Assembly: GCA_947044365.1 (NCBI GenBank)
Contig: OX345644.1
Location: 5,648,577-5,712,576 of the forward strand
DNA: 64,000 bases
Source: Petrosia ficiformis
Taxonomy: Eukaryota > Porifera > Demospongiae > Haplosclerida > Petrosiidae
Reading direction: 5' to 3'
Shown: one piece after another, positions 1 through 12,281 of the stretch
How positions within the stretch are numbered: the stretch's first letter is position 1
Layout of the letters: each line of letters begins with the position of its first letter
Position numbers and translations under genes: made by a program
Notes under the pieces: model-generated
The model's database searches: none
What the model saw: only the letters and a program-made list of their open reading frames with translations
What the model was told of the DNA's origin: nothing

Positions 1-2067
1 AATTCACAACTACTTCATTAACATACACCACACATCGTTTGAATCCTGATACATCTTACACAGTTTTTCTGAAATCTCAGATCAATGATGTTGTTAGTGA
101 TCCAACTCCTCAGGTCACAATAAGGACAACCATGACTACTTGTTCGAACTTCCTTGATCTTTCCTCTCATCTTCATATAGAAAAGCTGGAGCTGAATTCA
201 CAGCAAATCGAAGTTGCACACTTTCATTGTGATGCTGGCTATAGTTTGGTAGGTAGTTCCACAGCAGTTTGTAATGAACCACGCTCTGAGCTTCCAAGTT
301 GTATAGAAATTACATGCGTTACACAAATAATTGAAAATGCAAACTTAGTTGTAGATGCTGGTGACATCTACACATGGCATTGTCATCATGGGTATGAGGT
401 GAGAGCAGATGTAGATTCGTTTAGCAGTATTTGCAGTTTGAGAACTGCTGATTGGAGTCCTGCTCTTCAAACTTGTCACTTAAAGCCAACATGTGAGACT
501 CTGACACCTCCTGCATTTGGTCAAGTAAGTATAACAACAGGTTATGTTGGAGATACTGCTATCTATTCTTGTCCCAGTGGATATGAACTAGAGGGACCGA
601 TACAGAAAACATGCATGAGGGTGCAAAATGTAGGAGGGCAGGAATCAATATATTGGGATCCTAATGCTGATGTGCGCTGTGTGGCAAAAGTTTGTCCTGA
701 TTTGCTCCCACAGGAGTTTGGGGAGTATTCTCGTACAGGCATATTTCATTCTGGGGATAGTGTTACCCTCACATGTTACTCAGGATACTACATCCAGGAT
801 GACTACTATAGTCCATATAGTATTGAACTGCTGTGTCAAAATGGGTTATGGAATGTACATCAGAAAACGTGCGAGCCAATAATTGAAGTTTACAACATCA
901 TTGAACAGTTGTATTATGTTATTGCTGATGTAAGGTATAGTTTTTCATCCTGGGCTAGTAAGGTTGTGCATGCTTCCGTGTATCGTACTCAAGCTTGTAA
1001 TCTGCTGGGTGCAAGTGACACAAGTTCCTATTCAATAGGAAATACAATATATTGCTATTGGCAAGGGAGCCTCATAGATGGATCTGACAATTACAATGGT
1101 ATTTACTCCATTATAGTGGATGGAATTACTAATAGGGTGTGTGTCACACAACAAGATGTTGCTGATGATATATGTACTACATTGGGCTATGGACAGTATA
1201 CCACATCAATCTTCTCAAGTGCAACATCATTACGATCAACAAAAGTCCCAGTGAGCAACACAAACCCCATTCGATTGTCCAGTAGTACACAAGATTGTAC
1301 TGATAGAATCCAGTGCAGATACAGATGTACTCAGCTCACTTTGCCCAATGGAAATGACTGCGACCAGAATTATGAAGGAGATACTTGTTACTTCTCGTGT
1401 AATCCTGGATATGCTATGATTGGGTCAACTTCAAGAACATGTACAAGTAGTGGATGGACTGGAAGTCATCCTTTCTGTGATGGTAAGTTTTAATTATTAA
1501 TTTTTATATTTATTCACAATATTAATTATTATTGTCTCAGGAGAGGCTTGGAAACAAGATGTAACTTCAGAAAGTCAAACTCATTCAGGGAAAAGTCATT
1601 ATGATTTGGCTGATCATCTCAATACATTTCTAGTGGAAAAATATGGTGCTGTTTACTGGGTCGTTATTGTTTATGATGACGTTAGCGGTTATTCAGAACA
1701 TACAGTGAGAGGAACCTACTTCACTTTATTTCGTCACTATGGACACAATATTGTTGTTGGTCAAGTGAAATTTCCTTTATCTAGAAATGCACCAAGTAAT
1801 TTGTCTGGAAAGTTTTGGGAAGCATACACACCAACATACTATAAAAAATGTAGAGATCCTGCATGTTGGTCAAGTTATCAGAAATTAGACTCAAAACCAT
1901 CTGCTGATGATACCTGGAGTGCACTAAGGGAGAATGGAGTCTACCCAGTAATGCTGCACATGTTTACATCTGGGATAGGGTATGGGATTGCAAGTTACTT
2001 TGATGATCGAATGATGAATACAGCCGTAACTAATGGTGGGCGTGCAACCTTGATTGCAGAAGTTTAA
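1..2067 (+). CDS. Secreted FN3 / sushi (CCP) / SRCR-like protein, 3' part (two exons)
   Basis: The reading frame is already open at base 1, so the gene starts left of the window. Exon 1 runs to 1482 and ends GATG|GTAAGT; intron 1483-1540 ends in TTGTCTCAG; the last exon is 1541-2067 with stop TAA (phase 1 junction). The first ~45 residues look like the end of a fibronectin-III domain (LNPDTSYTVFL). Four sushi modules follow (cysteine clusters near 155-310, 315-480, 490-680, 690-870), then ~130 residues with an SRCR-like stretch (VCVTQQ...CTTLGYG) and a fifth sushi module (about 1320-1475). The final ~150 residues, with a patterned YWVVIVYDD start, match nothing I recognise. There is no membrane segment in the visible part, so a secreted product fits. 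Sushi/SRCR mosaics act in adhesion and recognition in sponges; a specific role is not inferred. Confidence 0.85.
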
Positions 2068-2543
2068 TGAGCTGTTATGGATGAGTTATAAATACAGTTA
2101 GGCCATGCACTTATACACTACATGATTATTATTATAGCAGTTTGAATAATATATAATTATTAGATACACGTATATATCATTAATGTAAATTATATAGTAT
2201 AATAATAATAATTATTATTATAGGCCTTTTTTCAAAACTGCTATGCATGCAAACAAACTGTTAATAAAATTAAAATTTCAATTTCTTTATTCTTAAAAGA
2301 AACTATAAAAGCCAATGTAAACTCTGTATATCATAATTCTGCCACCATTGAACTAACAATACGTGTTTTAATGTGGCACGAGGGTGGGGCAATAAAGGTC
2401 ATTATGTACATAATGCCTGTAGTATTTAAAACATCCAATACGTCAACACTAACACTCACTAGCTAGAATTGCAATAACACTCAAAACTATACGTAAAGGT
2501 CAGTATCCCATAAGTACATAATTACAATAATAAGATAAGATCA

Positions 2544-2575
<32 letters not shown>

Positions 2576-3340
2576 CCAATCCATTACAATGCCAAGTGCA
2601 TTCAGCTAGTCTGGAAACTTTTTTCATGTTTAGGATCCGAGTACGTTTGATGCTGGGATCGGATATCAAATTGCTGATCCAGAAAAATTTGTTTTGATTT
2701 TAGCCCTACTTACGTGAGACCCTCCTACAGCAAGTCATGGAGTTTGGTTGTGACATGTTAGATTTTAGTAACCAAGCAGTGCAGTGGGTATGATAAACTA
2801 CACAACAATATCAATATCCATCATTAATTTTGTTTATCTTTGCTTTGGAACCTTAATTTCCGTTTTGTCCTTCCTATCCTTTCTGGTAGTATTGTATTTT
2901 CCTAACTTTGTTAATTCAGTCACCAATCACATGGTACTTTCCACGATTCTATCAATTGATAATTTTTATTTTTTCATTCCCGACACAACCCAAAAAAATT
3001 AGTTTAATGTATCATTTTGTTTGTTTACCACTAGGTGACACCATTATTTCTCACACATGTAGTTGAAATAAAAATTTATTTCTTGACATCCTTCTAATAT
3101 AAGTAGCTTCTTTGGTGATTTCACTAGAGAATTGTTAAATGTACAGTGAATAACTATGTTCACTGTTTCTTGAAATTCGCTGTAATAAAAAGTAATCAAA
3201 AATTAGTGGTAAGGGATAGACCCCAAGAATGAAGGATAATTACCCTAACAGCTACTTTCTTGGTGTCAAGTCATATATAATTATACAAGTATACCTACTA
3301 ACCATGGTATAATTAAACTTCAAGCATGGATTTGGATCCA
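2068..3340. other. Intergenic, AT-rich, no gene seen
   Basis: No convincing coding sequence. It contains a short TAA microsatellite at about 2543-2574. A hydrophobic open frame at 2784-3002 has no recognisable domain. Confidence 0.5.
2263..2268 (+). terminator. Possible polyadenylation signal of the sushi gene
   Basis: AATAAA lies about 195 bases after the stop codon of the sushi-domain gene. It is the first canonical hexamer downstream, but the region is AT-rich, so chance occurrence is possible. Confidence 0.35.
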
Positions 3341-3342
3341 TC

Positions 3343-3530
3343 ATTGTCAAGTCATATGAATGTTTACTCTGAAGCTGCATGTCCATGATTGCCATGTCCA
3401 TAGTGACCCATTGAGCCATGTCCTGTGTGAAAAAACATTGTCAAAGTCATACGAATGTTTACTCTGAAGCTGCATGTCCATGATTGCTATGTCCATAGTG
3501 ACCCATTGAGCCATGTCCTGTGTGATGCAT
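3343..3530. repeat. Tandem duplication, ~94-bp unit, two copies
   Basis: The block starting CATTGTCAAGTCATATGAAT is followed by a near-identical second copy from about 3437. Both carry the GCATGTCCATGATTG and CCCATTGAGCCATGTCC stretches. It sits at the left edge of segmental duplication copy A. Confidence 0.8.
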
Positions 3531-5210
3531 TGGGTGTCCATATACTAAGAATGCTGTTGATGAGTCTCGAGTTAATGGACATGTGATCTGTAAATTGCCC
3601 TCCATTCCACAAATTCAAGTCATGTGATTAGCATCTAAAGATTGGTAATTGGACATGTGAATGGTGATGATATTGAGATGAGAACTATGGGTGGCCAATT
3701 TAAAGGGGCTTATGATGGCTTATGATGGCTAAAAAGTTTTTAATTATGAAGGCTGTGGAAATGCTTGTTGAAAGTTAGGGGTATGCAGTGGTGTAAGTGA
3801 ACCCGGGCAACACAATTTTTTAATTATTATTATTATTTTTTAATTTAAAAAATTTTTAATAGTCACATGTATTCTGTCATCTCAATTCATGATCAGTGTT
3901 TGTACACCGCTTTTGAGGACTCTTTCCACCAGTGCAGCTAATATAACAGAAACAAAACCACAAGCCTAAATTTCCCCTCAGTTTGATCTTTTCAAATCTG
4001 AAAAACTATCAGCTTCTGGGGGGCACAGCCCCCCCCCGACCCCCTGCTTTACAACTCTAAATTTCTTGGCTGTGCCATCACTAAACACTTAGTTACGCCA
4101 CTGGGGGTATGATCTGCATGACAAGATATTCCCAACATTTTTAAGCGTGGATCCTCCCACTGAGTACGATGTTCATTGTGATGAAAGAGAAAAAAAGGGA
4201 ATATTAATGCATTAATTAGGGGCATATGCTTAAATCCATTGTTTGATGAATTATGAAAAACTGTTGCATGATTAATCAATAAATAATTCGATATTCAAAA
4301 TTCTTTTGGTTATCGATTATGCTAATTATTCCAAAGACATACTTTTTAAGCTTGCGACAGCAAATGATGTACTATGTGTAAGTGACATGAAGCCTTTTTG
4401 AGCATTAAACAAGAGGAGTTTCCTGCATTACTTGACTAAATTGGCCTAATTACTTCCACTGATTTTAATTGATTATGAATCGATATGTAGTTAGTGATAA
4501 TCGATTTCAAAATCTCAGCCGATTCCCAGCAATAGTTCTAATGTTTACTAATTATACATGCAGAATACCGATTCCATTTGGTTATTCAAGCAACATGGCT
4601 GAGGGATCAGAGCAGTGAAGAGAAATTGACTACCCAGTTATTACCTCGAAAAAATTTATTAAGCAAGTGACAATGTACTAGTGTTACTAACATATTGTCA
4701 CAATGCTAAAACCTTGCCTTTAAAATACACACTTTAGGTACCAGGAAATAATTTTGATCAAATGGTTATCTTTGATTGCCCCTAATTTCACCACCTTCCA
4801 GAGAATTTCATGATTTCCTATACAAAATGGTGGAATGGTGATCCATTGAAAGTAAGAATTCGATAAACATTATTTTGAAGGAAAGTGCTTTTCAAAGATA
4901 GGTGAAATATCATTGACTTCATGTGGACAATACAAAATGGCTGGAAGATAACAATTACGTGTAAGTGCTTGATCAAAACAATAAACATGGTATCAATACA
5001 ATCATAGGTGAAGTTTCGACCAATATTATAGAAAATAATTTTAATACAAACATGATGAGATTGGTTGTCAGCCCGTAATTTAAAGATAAGAATAGTTATT
5101 ACTTTGTGCGGTTGTAGCAGGACATTAGAAGAGTGAATAAAGTAGATTGTATAACTATTATGCAAAAAATTGACAATACCTCTTATGAATAATTAATAAG
5201 GTGAAAAAAT

Positions 5211-5277
5211 CTCATGACCTAAGAACATGTACAATTGGTGGATGGAGTGGATCTCATTTGTTCTGTGATGGTAAGTT
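5211..5277 (+). pseudogene. Fragment of a sushi-domain exon end
   Basis: This stretch reads RTCTIGGWSGSHLFCDG and runs into GATGGTAAGTTTTAA. It is nearly the same as the end of the fifth sushi module and its splice donor at 1433-1495 (RTCTSSGWTGSHPFCDG). The preceding bases are not open in this frame and no partner exon is seen, so it is a relic of a sushi gene copied into segmental duplication A. Confidence 0.8.
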
Positions 5278-6414
5278 TTAAGTATTAATAAAATGAAAGA
5301 GGATATTTGTACAGAACATCAACTTCATTCAAATTTTAATCGTAACGACAAGAGGTATGGTGATTTTGTGCCTCTAGATCCGTCGTTCGGTGACCTAACC
5401 TCTTAAATAAGTTTAAGGTTTACGTTGCTAGGCAACAAACATTTGTATTCAAGGGGACTTCTCAGTACATAGTGGGATCATAGTTAAATGAAACAAAAAG
5501 GTTATATAATTATGGTGGTCATAGGTGTGTTTCGTGAAATGCTGTTTATACAAAAAAATTTTACAAACCAAATACAAGTTTAAATTATGTTAAAGTTTAG
5601 GATATAATCAAAGCTAATAAATGAGGCAAGTTTATATGAACATGGGTGATTGTATTCATTATACAGAACTGTTTTATTGTTTTCACAATTGTCAATGGCA
5701 TACCTTATAGCATTTTCTTCATCAGCCAGAAGAGTAGATTGGCTAGATGAAATCATGTCCTCTGTGGAAGGCTGTAATGTAAAAAAAAAACTCCACCATT
5801 AACAGCTTGAAATTGCATAGAAAGAAGAGGTTGTAGTTTCAAACTATCAGTGCAGTTTTCCAAATACCTCGAAGTAGTTCATTTTTCAAAATATGGTACT
5901 TCGTTTGCGTAAGTTTTATTTTCAGTGAGTGTTTTCTTGTTGACCTGACACCTAGAAAAGAAGCTGAACAAAGTTTGTTGTAGTGAACCTCATTTTCCTG
6001 GATATAATACATGCAAATCCTAAAACAACTTCCAACTTTCGTCACTACCAGCAGCGTTTTTGAAGTCTATAACTGCTTCAATGGATCTACACATCTATGT
6101 AGATCTGCAGTGGCCATAGTTACAGTAATATTAGTCTCACAAAAAATAATAGAGGTCATAGTAATTTCTCTGTTGCATCACCATATATTAAGTGTGTAGC
6201 AACGGTGATATATCGGCCACATGGCCTACAGGATCTATAACATGCCACAAACAGGAAGTAAATTGTGCTGCCATTCCCTTACTTTCTGGTGGGATTCATC
6301 ATTAGTCCTACATTGCCGACCTACGTGTTACAGCACAGCACTGTCCGGAAACTCATCACAAAACTGTGGTAAAGTATTACGGACATAATCAGGTTTTTTA
6401 AACCAAATTAATTA

Positions 6415-6985
6415 ACATGCCTCACGCTGGGGAGTTGATTGAGAATTTTCTCTATGTATAATTTTATGCATGTATGTATCATACGTAATTTCGTATGTTC
6501 TTTTAAACACACTTTAAATATAGTAATCAGGTAATGCTCAAATTTGTAAGGTATGTATTCTGCATATACCTTAATGTTCAATTTTTTTTCTAAAGCCACG
6601 TGTGTCTCACTTCGTGATAGCTGTGGATGAAGAGAGATTGAGGAAAAGAAGAGAGCCAAGTGAGCTGCAGAGTCTAAAGAGGAGAGAAAAGAGAGACTGA
6701 TAAGGCCAGAAGACTCCATGATTGAGAAAAGAGAGAGAAACACAGAGACAGTATGAGATAAGAAATTGAAGTTTCAAGGTCAGTCTAGCTAACTTCTTCC
6801 CATCTGAGATCTTTCCCAATAAAAATAATATTTAACATTGGGATTATTCCTACTTTGTTTAACCAAGTGACAACTCTAAAACGAACCCTGAACTGTTGAA
6901 TATTGCTCATCTCAAATGCCAGGTATTTACTATCTCTTCCTCTTAACCACACCTTCTCAGGTTCGCCCCACAATGATTGCATGCA
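6415..6985. mobile_element. Interspersed ~0.5-kb element, copy 1
   Basis: Begins near GGGGAGTTGATTGAGAATTT and ends in CTCAGGTTCGCCCCACAATG. Related copies are at 21245-21777, 37200-37525 and 50710-51225. The best-preserved ends (37205 and ~51215) are imperfect inverted repeats of the type GGGCGAGCCCGAG / CTCAGACTCGCCC, so a non-autonomous DNA transposon is likely. The inside holds a purine-rich tract with GAGGAGAGA motifs. Confidence 0.6.
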
Positions 6986-7061
6986 TACACGCAATCTTTA
7001 GCACTTTGGTTGTCATTCTGTCATTCATTCTGTCTGTCTGTCCCAACTTTTTTAATTTTTA

Positions 7062-7144
7062 AAGACTTGATAGAGTAGAGAAAGAAGTTTCTCAAAATGG
7101 TATTGAAAAGAGATTTGCCACAGACATTGTTTTAGCAAGTTATT
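7062..7144. repeat. Direct repeat flanking the 778-bp element (left copy)
   Basis: About 83 bp starting AGACTTGATAGAGTAGAGAA. It recurs with few changes at 8144-8226, so the same sequence lies on both sides of the inverted-repeat element at 7343-8120. Confidence 0.8.
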
Positions 7145-7342
7145 TATTCATTCTTTCCCAACTTTTTTTTTTACTTTGAACAGTTATAACTTCAAACGCA
7201 CACCTCCTACAGCCGCCAAACTTTCTGATCTGTTCAAAAACATGGTCTTCTATTGCTCTGTTGTTTTTATAACGAAGTAAACTGTATGGAAAGTTACTTA
7301 GAATGGAAAATGCTAAAATCACTACAGATCCTAGCCAGATGC

Positions 7343-8120
7343 TAGTCTCGCGAGCCAGCCCCTTCGCTTGTGGAGGAAGGGTCTGGTGAACTGCCTACAA
7401 GCTACTTGTAACTCGCTGCAAGAATCTTGCAGCCCAATCAGATTACAGGAAAACTCGTTAATCATATTCATAGAGCATAAGATGGCGTCCAAAAGAGTAG
7501 AAATGCTCTTTGCTAAAAAAAAAAAAATGTTTGCTTAAAGCTGTAGCTAGAAAATGGAATTGTGCAATATACTGGTGATAGAGAAGTGTTCGTAGCTTGG
7601 CCTGGTAAAGTCGTCAGTGTTCGTAAAATTATTTCAATGGCCAAAAAGTAAACTTTGCCAGCGTTCTGATAGCAGGCTGTCTTTTATGAATCAATATTGT
7701 TATAGTTCTCTTGTGTTGGCAACTAAAGGTTCAGTTACAAAACTCAGAGAAGGTTTTATGCTGGATGTATCATTTCTGCTGAAGCTGATACAAATAAGAC
7801 ACATCAAGTCAGTATATAGTGTGACACTGAACTCAATATATAATTATTGTATGTTTTAGCGCATGCAGAGATACTGAAATATAAACTGACTAACTTCTCA
7901 GTAAGTATACATTCAGAATACTTGCAACTGACTTACTCTGTTCTTTCAATTCAACAATCACTACTGTCTTTTTTTTTTTCGCCTTTGCAATGGCTAGCTT
8001 TTTAATTAACGTAGTACAACGTGACGTCATTCAATAATTACAACCCAAAAAATACAAGTTGCTTGTTGGCAGTTCACCAGACCCTTCCTCCACAAGCGAA
8101 GGGGCTGGCTCGCGAGACTA
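7343..8120. mobile_element. 778-bp terminal-inverted-repeat element with 9-bp target duplication
   Basis: The ends are inverted repeats of about 60 bp (TAGTCTCGCGAGCCAGCCCC at the left; its reverse complement ends the element at 8120) with only one or two mismatches. GCCAGATGC flanks both sides (7334-7342 and 8121-8129), a 9-bp target site duplication. A 9-bp duplication with long inverted repeats is typical of Mutator-like non-autonomous elements. No transposase is encoded; the 80-codon frame at 7617-7859 matches no known family. Near-identical arms suggest a young insertion. Confidence 0.88.
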
Positions 8121-8143
8121 GCCAGATGCTTTAAGCGTCGATT

Positions 8144-8226
8144 TAAAGAATTGATAGAGTAGAGAAAGAAGTTTATCAAAATCGTATTGAAAAGAGATTT
8201 GCCACAGACATTGTTTTAGCAAGTTA
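8144..8226. repeat. Direct repeat flanking the 778-bp element (right copy)
   Basis: Matches 7062-7144 (GAATTGATAGAGTAGAGAAA ... TTTGCCACAGACATTG) with a few substitutions. Confidence 0.8.
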
Positions 8227-8816
8227 CAGACTCATACATTCTATCTCTGTAAGCTCTCCAGTTTCTGCGCAATAACCCACGCCCTCAGCCACACCCAATG
8301 TGATCACGTGAGATCAAACGTGGAGGTCAGTTTGCCTTCCTTTCTGCTATTAGTGAACTTTTGTTTGACTTTCAAATTACATATATTTGAACTGTAAGTT
8401 CAATGTTTTGCTCATTGTAGTTGTAACAATGTAAAATTCATTATAGGATAACTATCTTTAGTAACTGACAGTTGTGGCATTGATATGTTGGTAATGAATG
8501 AGGTAATGAATATTTGTTGGAAGAGTATATTATGTAATTTGACTGTAAGTAATATAGTTATTATACTAGTGCAAAGCAGTATAGCTGATGGAGAATCATT
8601 CTTTGTCATCTTCCATGTGTTTTTATATTTATCAGAAATAATCTTATCCAGTCTAGCCACAAAAAACTTTCTCAACCAACTTTCAACTTTATATAAACAA
8701 CAAATTCAAATTTAAGCTTGTTACTTTCTCTCTTGCATCTCATTTATTTAATTGTTGCAATTGCAACCTATCCTTAAGCTACAGCGGCGAGGCCACACAC
8801 CAAAGGTGCTTCATTG

Positions 8817-8925
8817 CTACATTAGCTGCTTTGGCTTGTTGCCAATCTTTGGTGTTGCTTCTGACTGAACAATGATTTCTTTTCCTAATAGCACAAGGCT
8901 GCCATCTTTTGCCATGACTAAGCAT
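8817..8925 (-). pseudogene. Relic of a Roco-type gene 3' end
   Basis: On the - strand this reads LVMAKDGSLVLLGKEII then EATPKIGNKPKQLM and a stop. That parallels the end of the Roco exon at 21.8 kb (LIAIMAESPSCQLFFHK ... EGTPKIGNNSIKPKQ). Only ~33 codons are recognisable and no upstream GTPase sequence is nearby. It lies just beyond copy A, as the Roco exon lies just beyond copy B, so the ancestral duplication probably reached into a Roco gene. Confidence 0.65.
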
Positions 8926-8929
8926 ATTT

Positions 8930-11900
8930 TGAGTGTTTATGCATGGATTCATGTAGGAATCATGATTTTATTATGAGAGTTTCCTGAAGGTCCTGTCCTA
9001 AAGCATACTATGTTGGTGATGCGAGACTATCCATCATGACACGCACATATCAAGGTCACATGCAGATGACGTTTAATGATGTCGCACAAACTCCTGTGAC
9101 AATAAAGTAGTAACGAAGTGATTATACTTGGAATGGAAAATTGAAATTTGCAACTCTTAAGTTGAAGACGCATTTGCACACAGAAAGTTAAACAAGTTAT
9201 CATAAATAGTGTTTGTTTTCAAGGCATAATTACTTTGAAAATTATTTAATTGTAAAGATAAGCTATAATAATTATATTGGTCTGAATTCTTCCTGAGAAA
9301 TTTAAAGACAGTGTCGTTGTTATGATACTGCACTATGGATAGAATGTTATGTGAATTCTTAATGAAAAGTTTGAAATGAAGTATTGCAAAAGTAATTGAA
9401 TAGAGCAAAATTGTATGCATTTACTTGGTCAAGTGCTCAGTATTGTCCAACTAAAATAACGCTGAAACTTATACTACTTGTTTGTAACATGAACACTAAT
9501 CAGAAAATGACAAAATATTTTTGTGCTATACCTGGTAAATGTTTTATTGATGTAGAACATGATGTGTACATCAATCATCTATAGGAAGAGATATAAAGAC
9601 AATGATTCTTTGTGAATAATATAGTTATAGTATGTTTACTTTAACACTATTTTAGTTATAGTTGAAGTTAATTAAATAAAATATTTTTAAGCTTACTGAA
9701 AGGGCTAGGGTTTTAGTTTTAATTAACTAACTGCCTGGCTAAAAGTGCACAATATTGGCAAATTTTAATTTTAATTAGTTATGGGTATTGCAATGGAATT
9801 GTTAAAGTCCTAATTCATTGTCTACTTAGCATCTGAAATATGGTGTTCAGGGATGCTATTTGCCTTTGTTGATATGAGATATTTTCCCAGAAGACAACGA
9901 AATGGCCGAGACCTTATTGCCTTATGAATATAATTATTATTCTCTGCCTGAGTTGTTATACAGTTACACAGAAATATGAATCCAACATTCAATAGAAACT
10001 CCATGTCAAAATACAGCACTTCCTTATGCAGACATAATCAGTATTGCAATAAGAATGCTGCGATGAACAGAAATGTTTATTGGAACTTTTATTAATGATG
10101 TCAAGTTTTTGAGGATATTGAGTCTTCAATTTTTGTCAGGGGCTGTCTAGAATTTCAATGGGTAAGTATTTCAAGGACTGTAGTCCTTGTTTTTTTACCA
10201 TTTTTATTTTCAGAGATTCTTTGTGTCAATTTTTAGGTCAATATTGTTGCACTATTATTTGACAAAAAAAATCCAAAAAAATACCTCATTCAGGTGTTTT
10301 TGGGTGAAAGTTTGCCAAACTGTTTATAAGCAAGGAGTTATCATTATTCCACAGCTTCATGATAAACCCCCTACATTCAACTGAATGGAGTGTTTTTTGT
10401 ACTACAGAGAATTGCAAAAGACCTGCCATCCTCCACTTATTGTTTCTATTTCCACTCATATGAAGGAACTCAAGGACTAGAGTTACACATCGAGCTTGGA
10501 TCGAGTGCTTTATGATCTGTGTTTGGTGTGGTTGAAATCACATTTCTATTTACTGATTGTTTCAAACATATTATTGTTGATAAGTGAAACTATAGTAAAA
10601 AATACGTATAAAAAGCATCCAACTGTGAAGGTCTCTTGTAGTTATTGATAACAGTTCAAAATAATGACTTCATGAGTATTTACATAAGTTACGTGGGTAT
10701 AATGATGAGCACTATAAATGAAACAAAAGAATGTAAACATGCATTTTCCAGGTCATTATTATTCACAAAGAATCATTGTCTTTATTTCTCTTCCTATAGA
10801 TGATTGATGTACACATCATGTTCTACATCAATAAAACATTTACCAGGTACTGTACTATAACATTTTGACCTTTTCAAATTAATGTTCATGTTACAAGCAT
10901 CTTATTTTTACCAGTGTCTTTATGTATGTCATCCTCAAGTAACCAAACAGTAGTAATTAAATGTTTTCAGTTGGTGAGAGTATATACAGCTATCAAAGTA
11001 TTTACATGCAGTTGTCTGTGTCACATAGCTGTATATAAACACAACAAAATGTTAAACCTGGTTTCTGTTGAAGGTTCCAATGTATGAAAGATGTTGGGTA
11101 TATGTATCAGAGAGTACGGTAGAACTCTCTTATGTAGGGATGGCACCGAAAACAATGGCCGCCCATACATTTCAATTGCAAGTGATGAGCTGAAATCTCT
11201 GGTAATATAAATTATACAGATACGTTTTCATACACACATACCTATTCATATCTAGTGTTTTTATAACTAACAACATCTTCTAGACAGCTAGAGATTCTCT
11301 TTAAGGTAGAGAACCGGTGTTTGGCAAAAGTGGCCGAATGTTCTTCATATTATTATTATTATTATTATGATTCTCCAGACAAATCATTTTTTTGTTTGTT
11401 GAAATATCACAATGATTCTAGCACCATTCCACTCGCATTCATAGTAAAATTCTGGTCTACAAGTATCGAGGTGGTATCCTCAGATACTATGAAAGAAGAG
11501 AGTCTCAACGACTACAAAGATTTGATCTCGAATTGGACGCCATTTTCATAAGTGTATTAAATTAATCGAACAATGTGTAATTAATTACGCTTGCGCATTT
11601 GTGTACTCGGAACATGGAAGCTGAAAAGGAGAAAGTGCTTTGCATTGGAATCATACACTGCAAAAAAAAAAAGTCATTTCAAACCGGTCAGTTTAATTTA
11701 ACTTGTTTTGTATCTTGCTATAGTAACTGCATAGTGTTGTTGTAACTTCTCTTTTGTTATAATAATCAGTTGAAGTTAGAATACCATTGTTCAGTTGAAA
11801 CAACTGTAACTCTGTGCTGTCAACATAATGATGTATGGTTGTTTTAATGAATCAATGTAGTTATAAACATTATGTATTACTTCAAGAATAAATGGTGGTT

Positions 11901-12110
11901 AAAATAACTGTAATTGCAATTTGTTAATATAATTACTATAATTGAATTAACAACAGTTGTTTAAAATGAAATCATCATGGTTAAAACAAGAGAATTAATC
12001 AAAACAACAGTATGAAGTCAAAGTAACTATAATAAAACACATTTATATTAACAAATTGTAAATAACATGACAACTTGAAACATTTGTCATTTAAACCTTT
12101 AATTCTCTAC
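8930..12110. repeat. Repeat-rich stretch without a gene
   Basis: Contains inverted arms at ~9450-9625 and ~10745-10915 (CAAAGAATCATTGTCTTT / AAAGACAATGATTCTTTG, TTACCAGGTAC / TACCTGGTAAA). It also has a ~1-kb block at ~10130-11100 that recurs at 15290-16270, and a block at ~11100-11470 that recurs inverted at 16540-16870 and directly at 31930-32650. No coding sequence was recognised. Confidence 0.7.
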
Positions 12111-12281
12111 ATTCTTTATTACATGCAGGCTTTCAAGACATGCAGATTTTGCTTTCTGAATTTTTGCATTTGATTTTTTATATTGGTAGTGGTATAGATA
12201 TAATATTATCAAGTACAAAAAACTTCAATGGTCATCTTACTAATAATAATAATAATAATGGTTATATATATGTACATAATG

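Larger units (their letters stand above)
3440..6990. repeat. Segmental duplication copy A (partner at 18660-21780)
   Basis: Long collinear similarity to 18660-21780, with scattered substitutions and indels. Shared landmarks include GGACATGTGAATGGTGATGA, the CCACTGGGGGTATGATCTG / CCACTGGGAGATGATCTG region, the ACCAATTGAAAG / TCCATTGAAAG region, and the shared end CTTCTCAGGTTCGCCCCAC. Copy A carries ~450 bp absent from B (about 4900-5350), which includes a fragment of a sushi exon. The only intact coding at the partner locus is the Roco exon immediately right of copy B. Confidence 0.85.

Noticed and set aside
2784..3002. 72-codon hydrophobic frame after the sushi gene
   Set aside because: AT-rich sequence gives hydrophobic codons by chance; no homologous family recognised.
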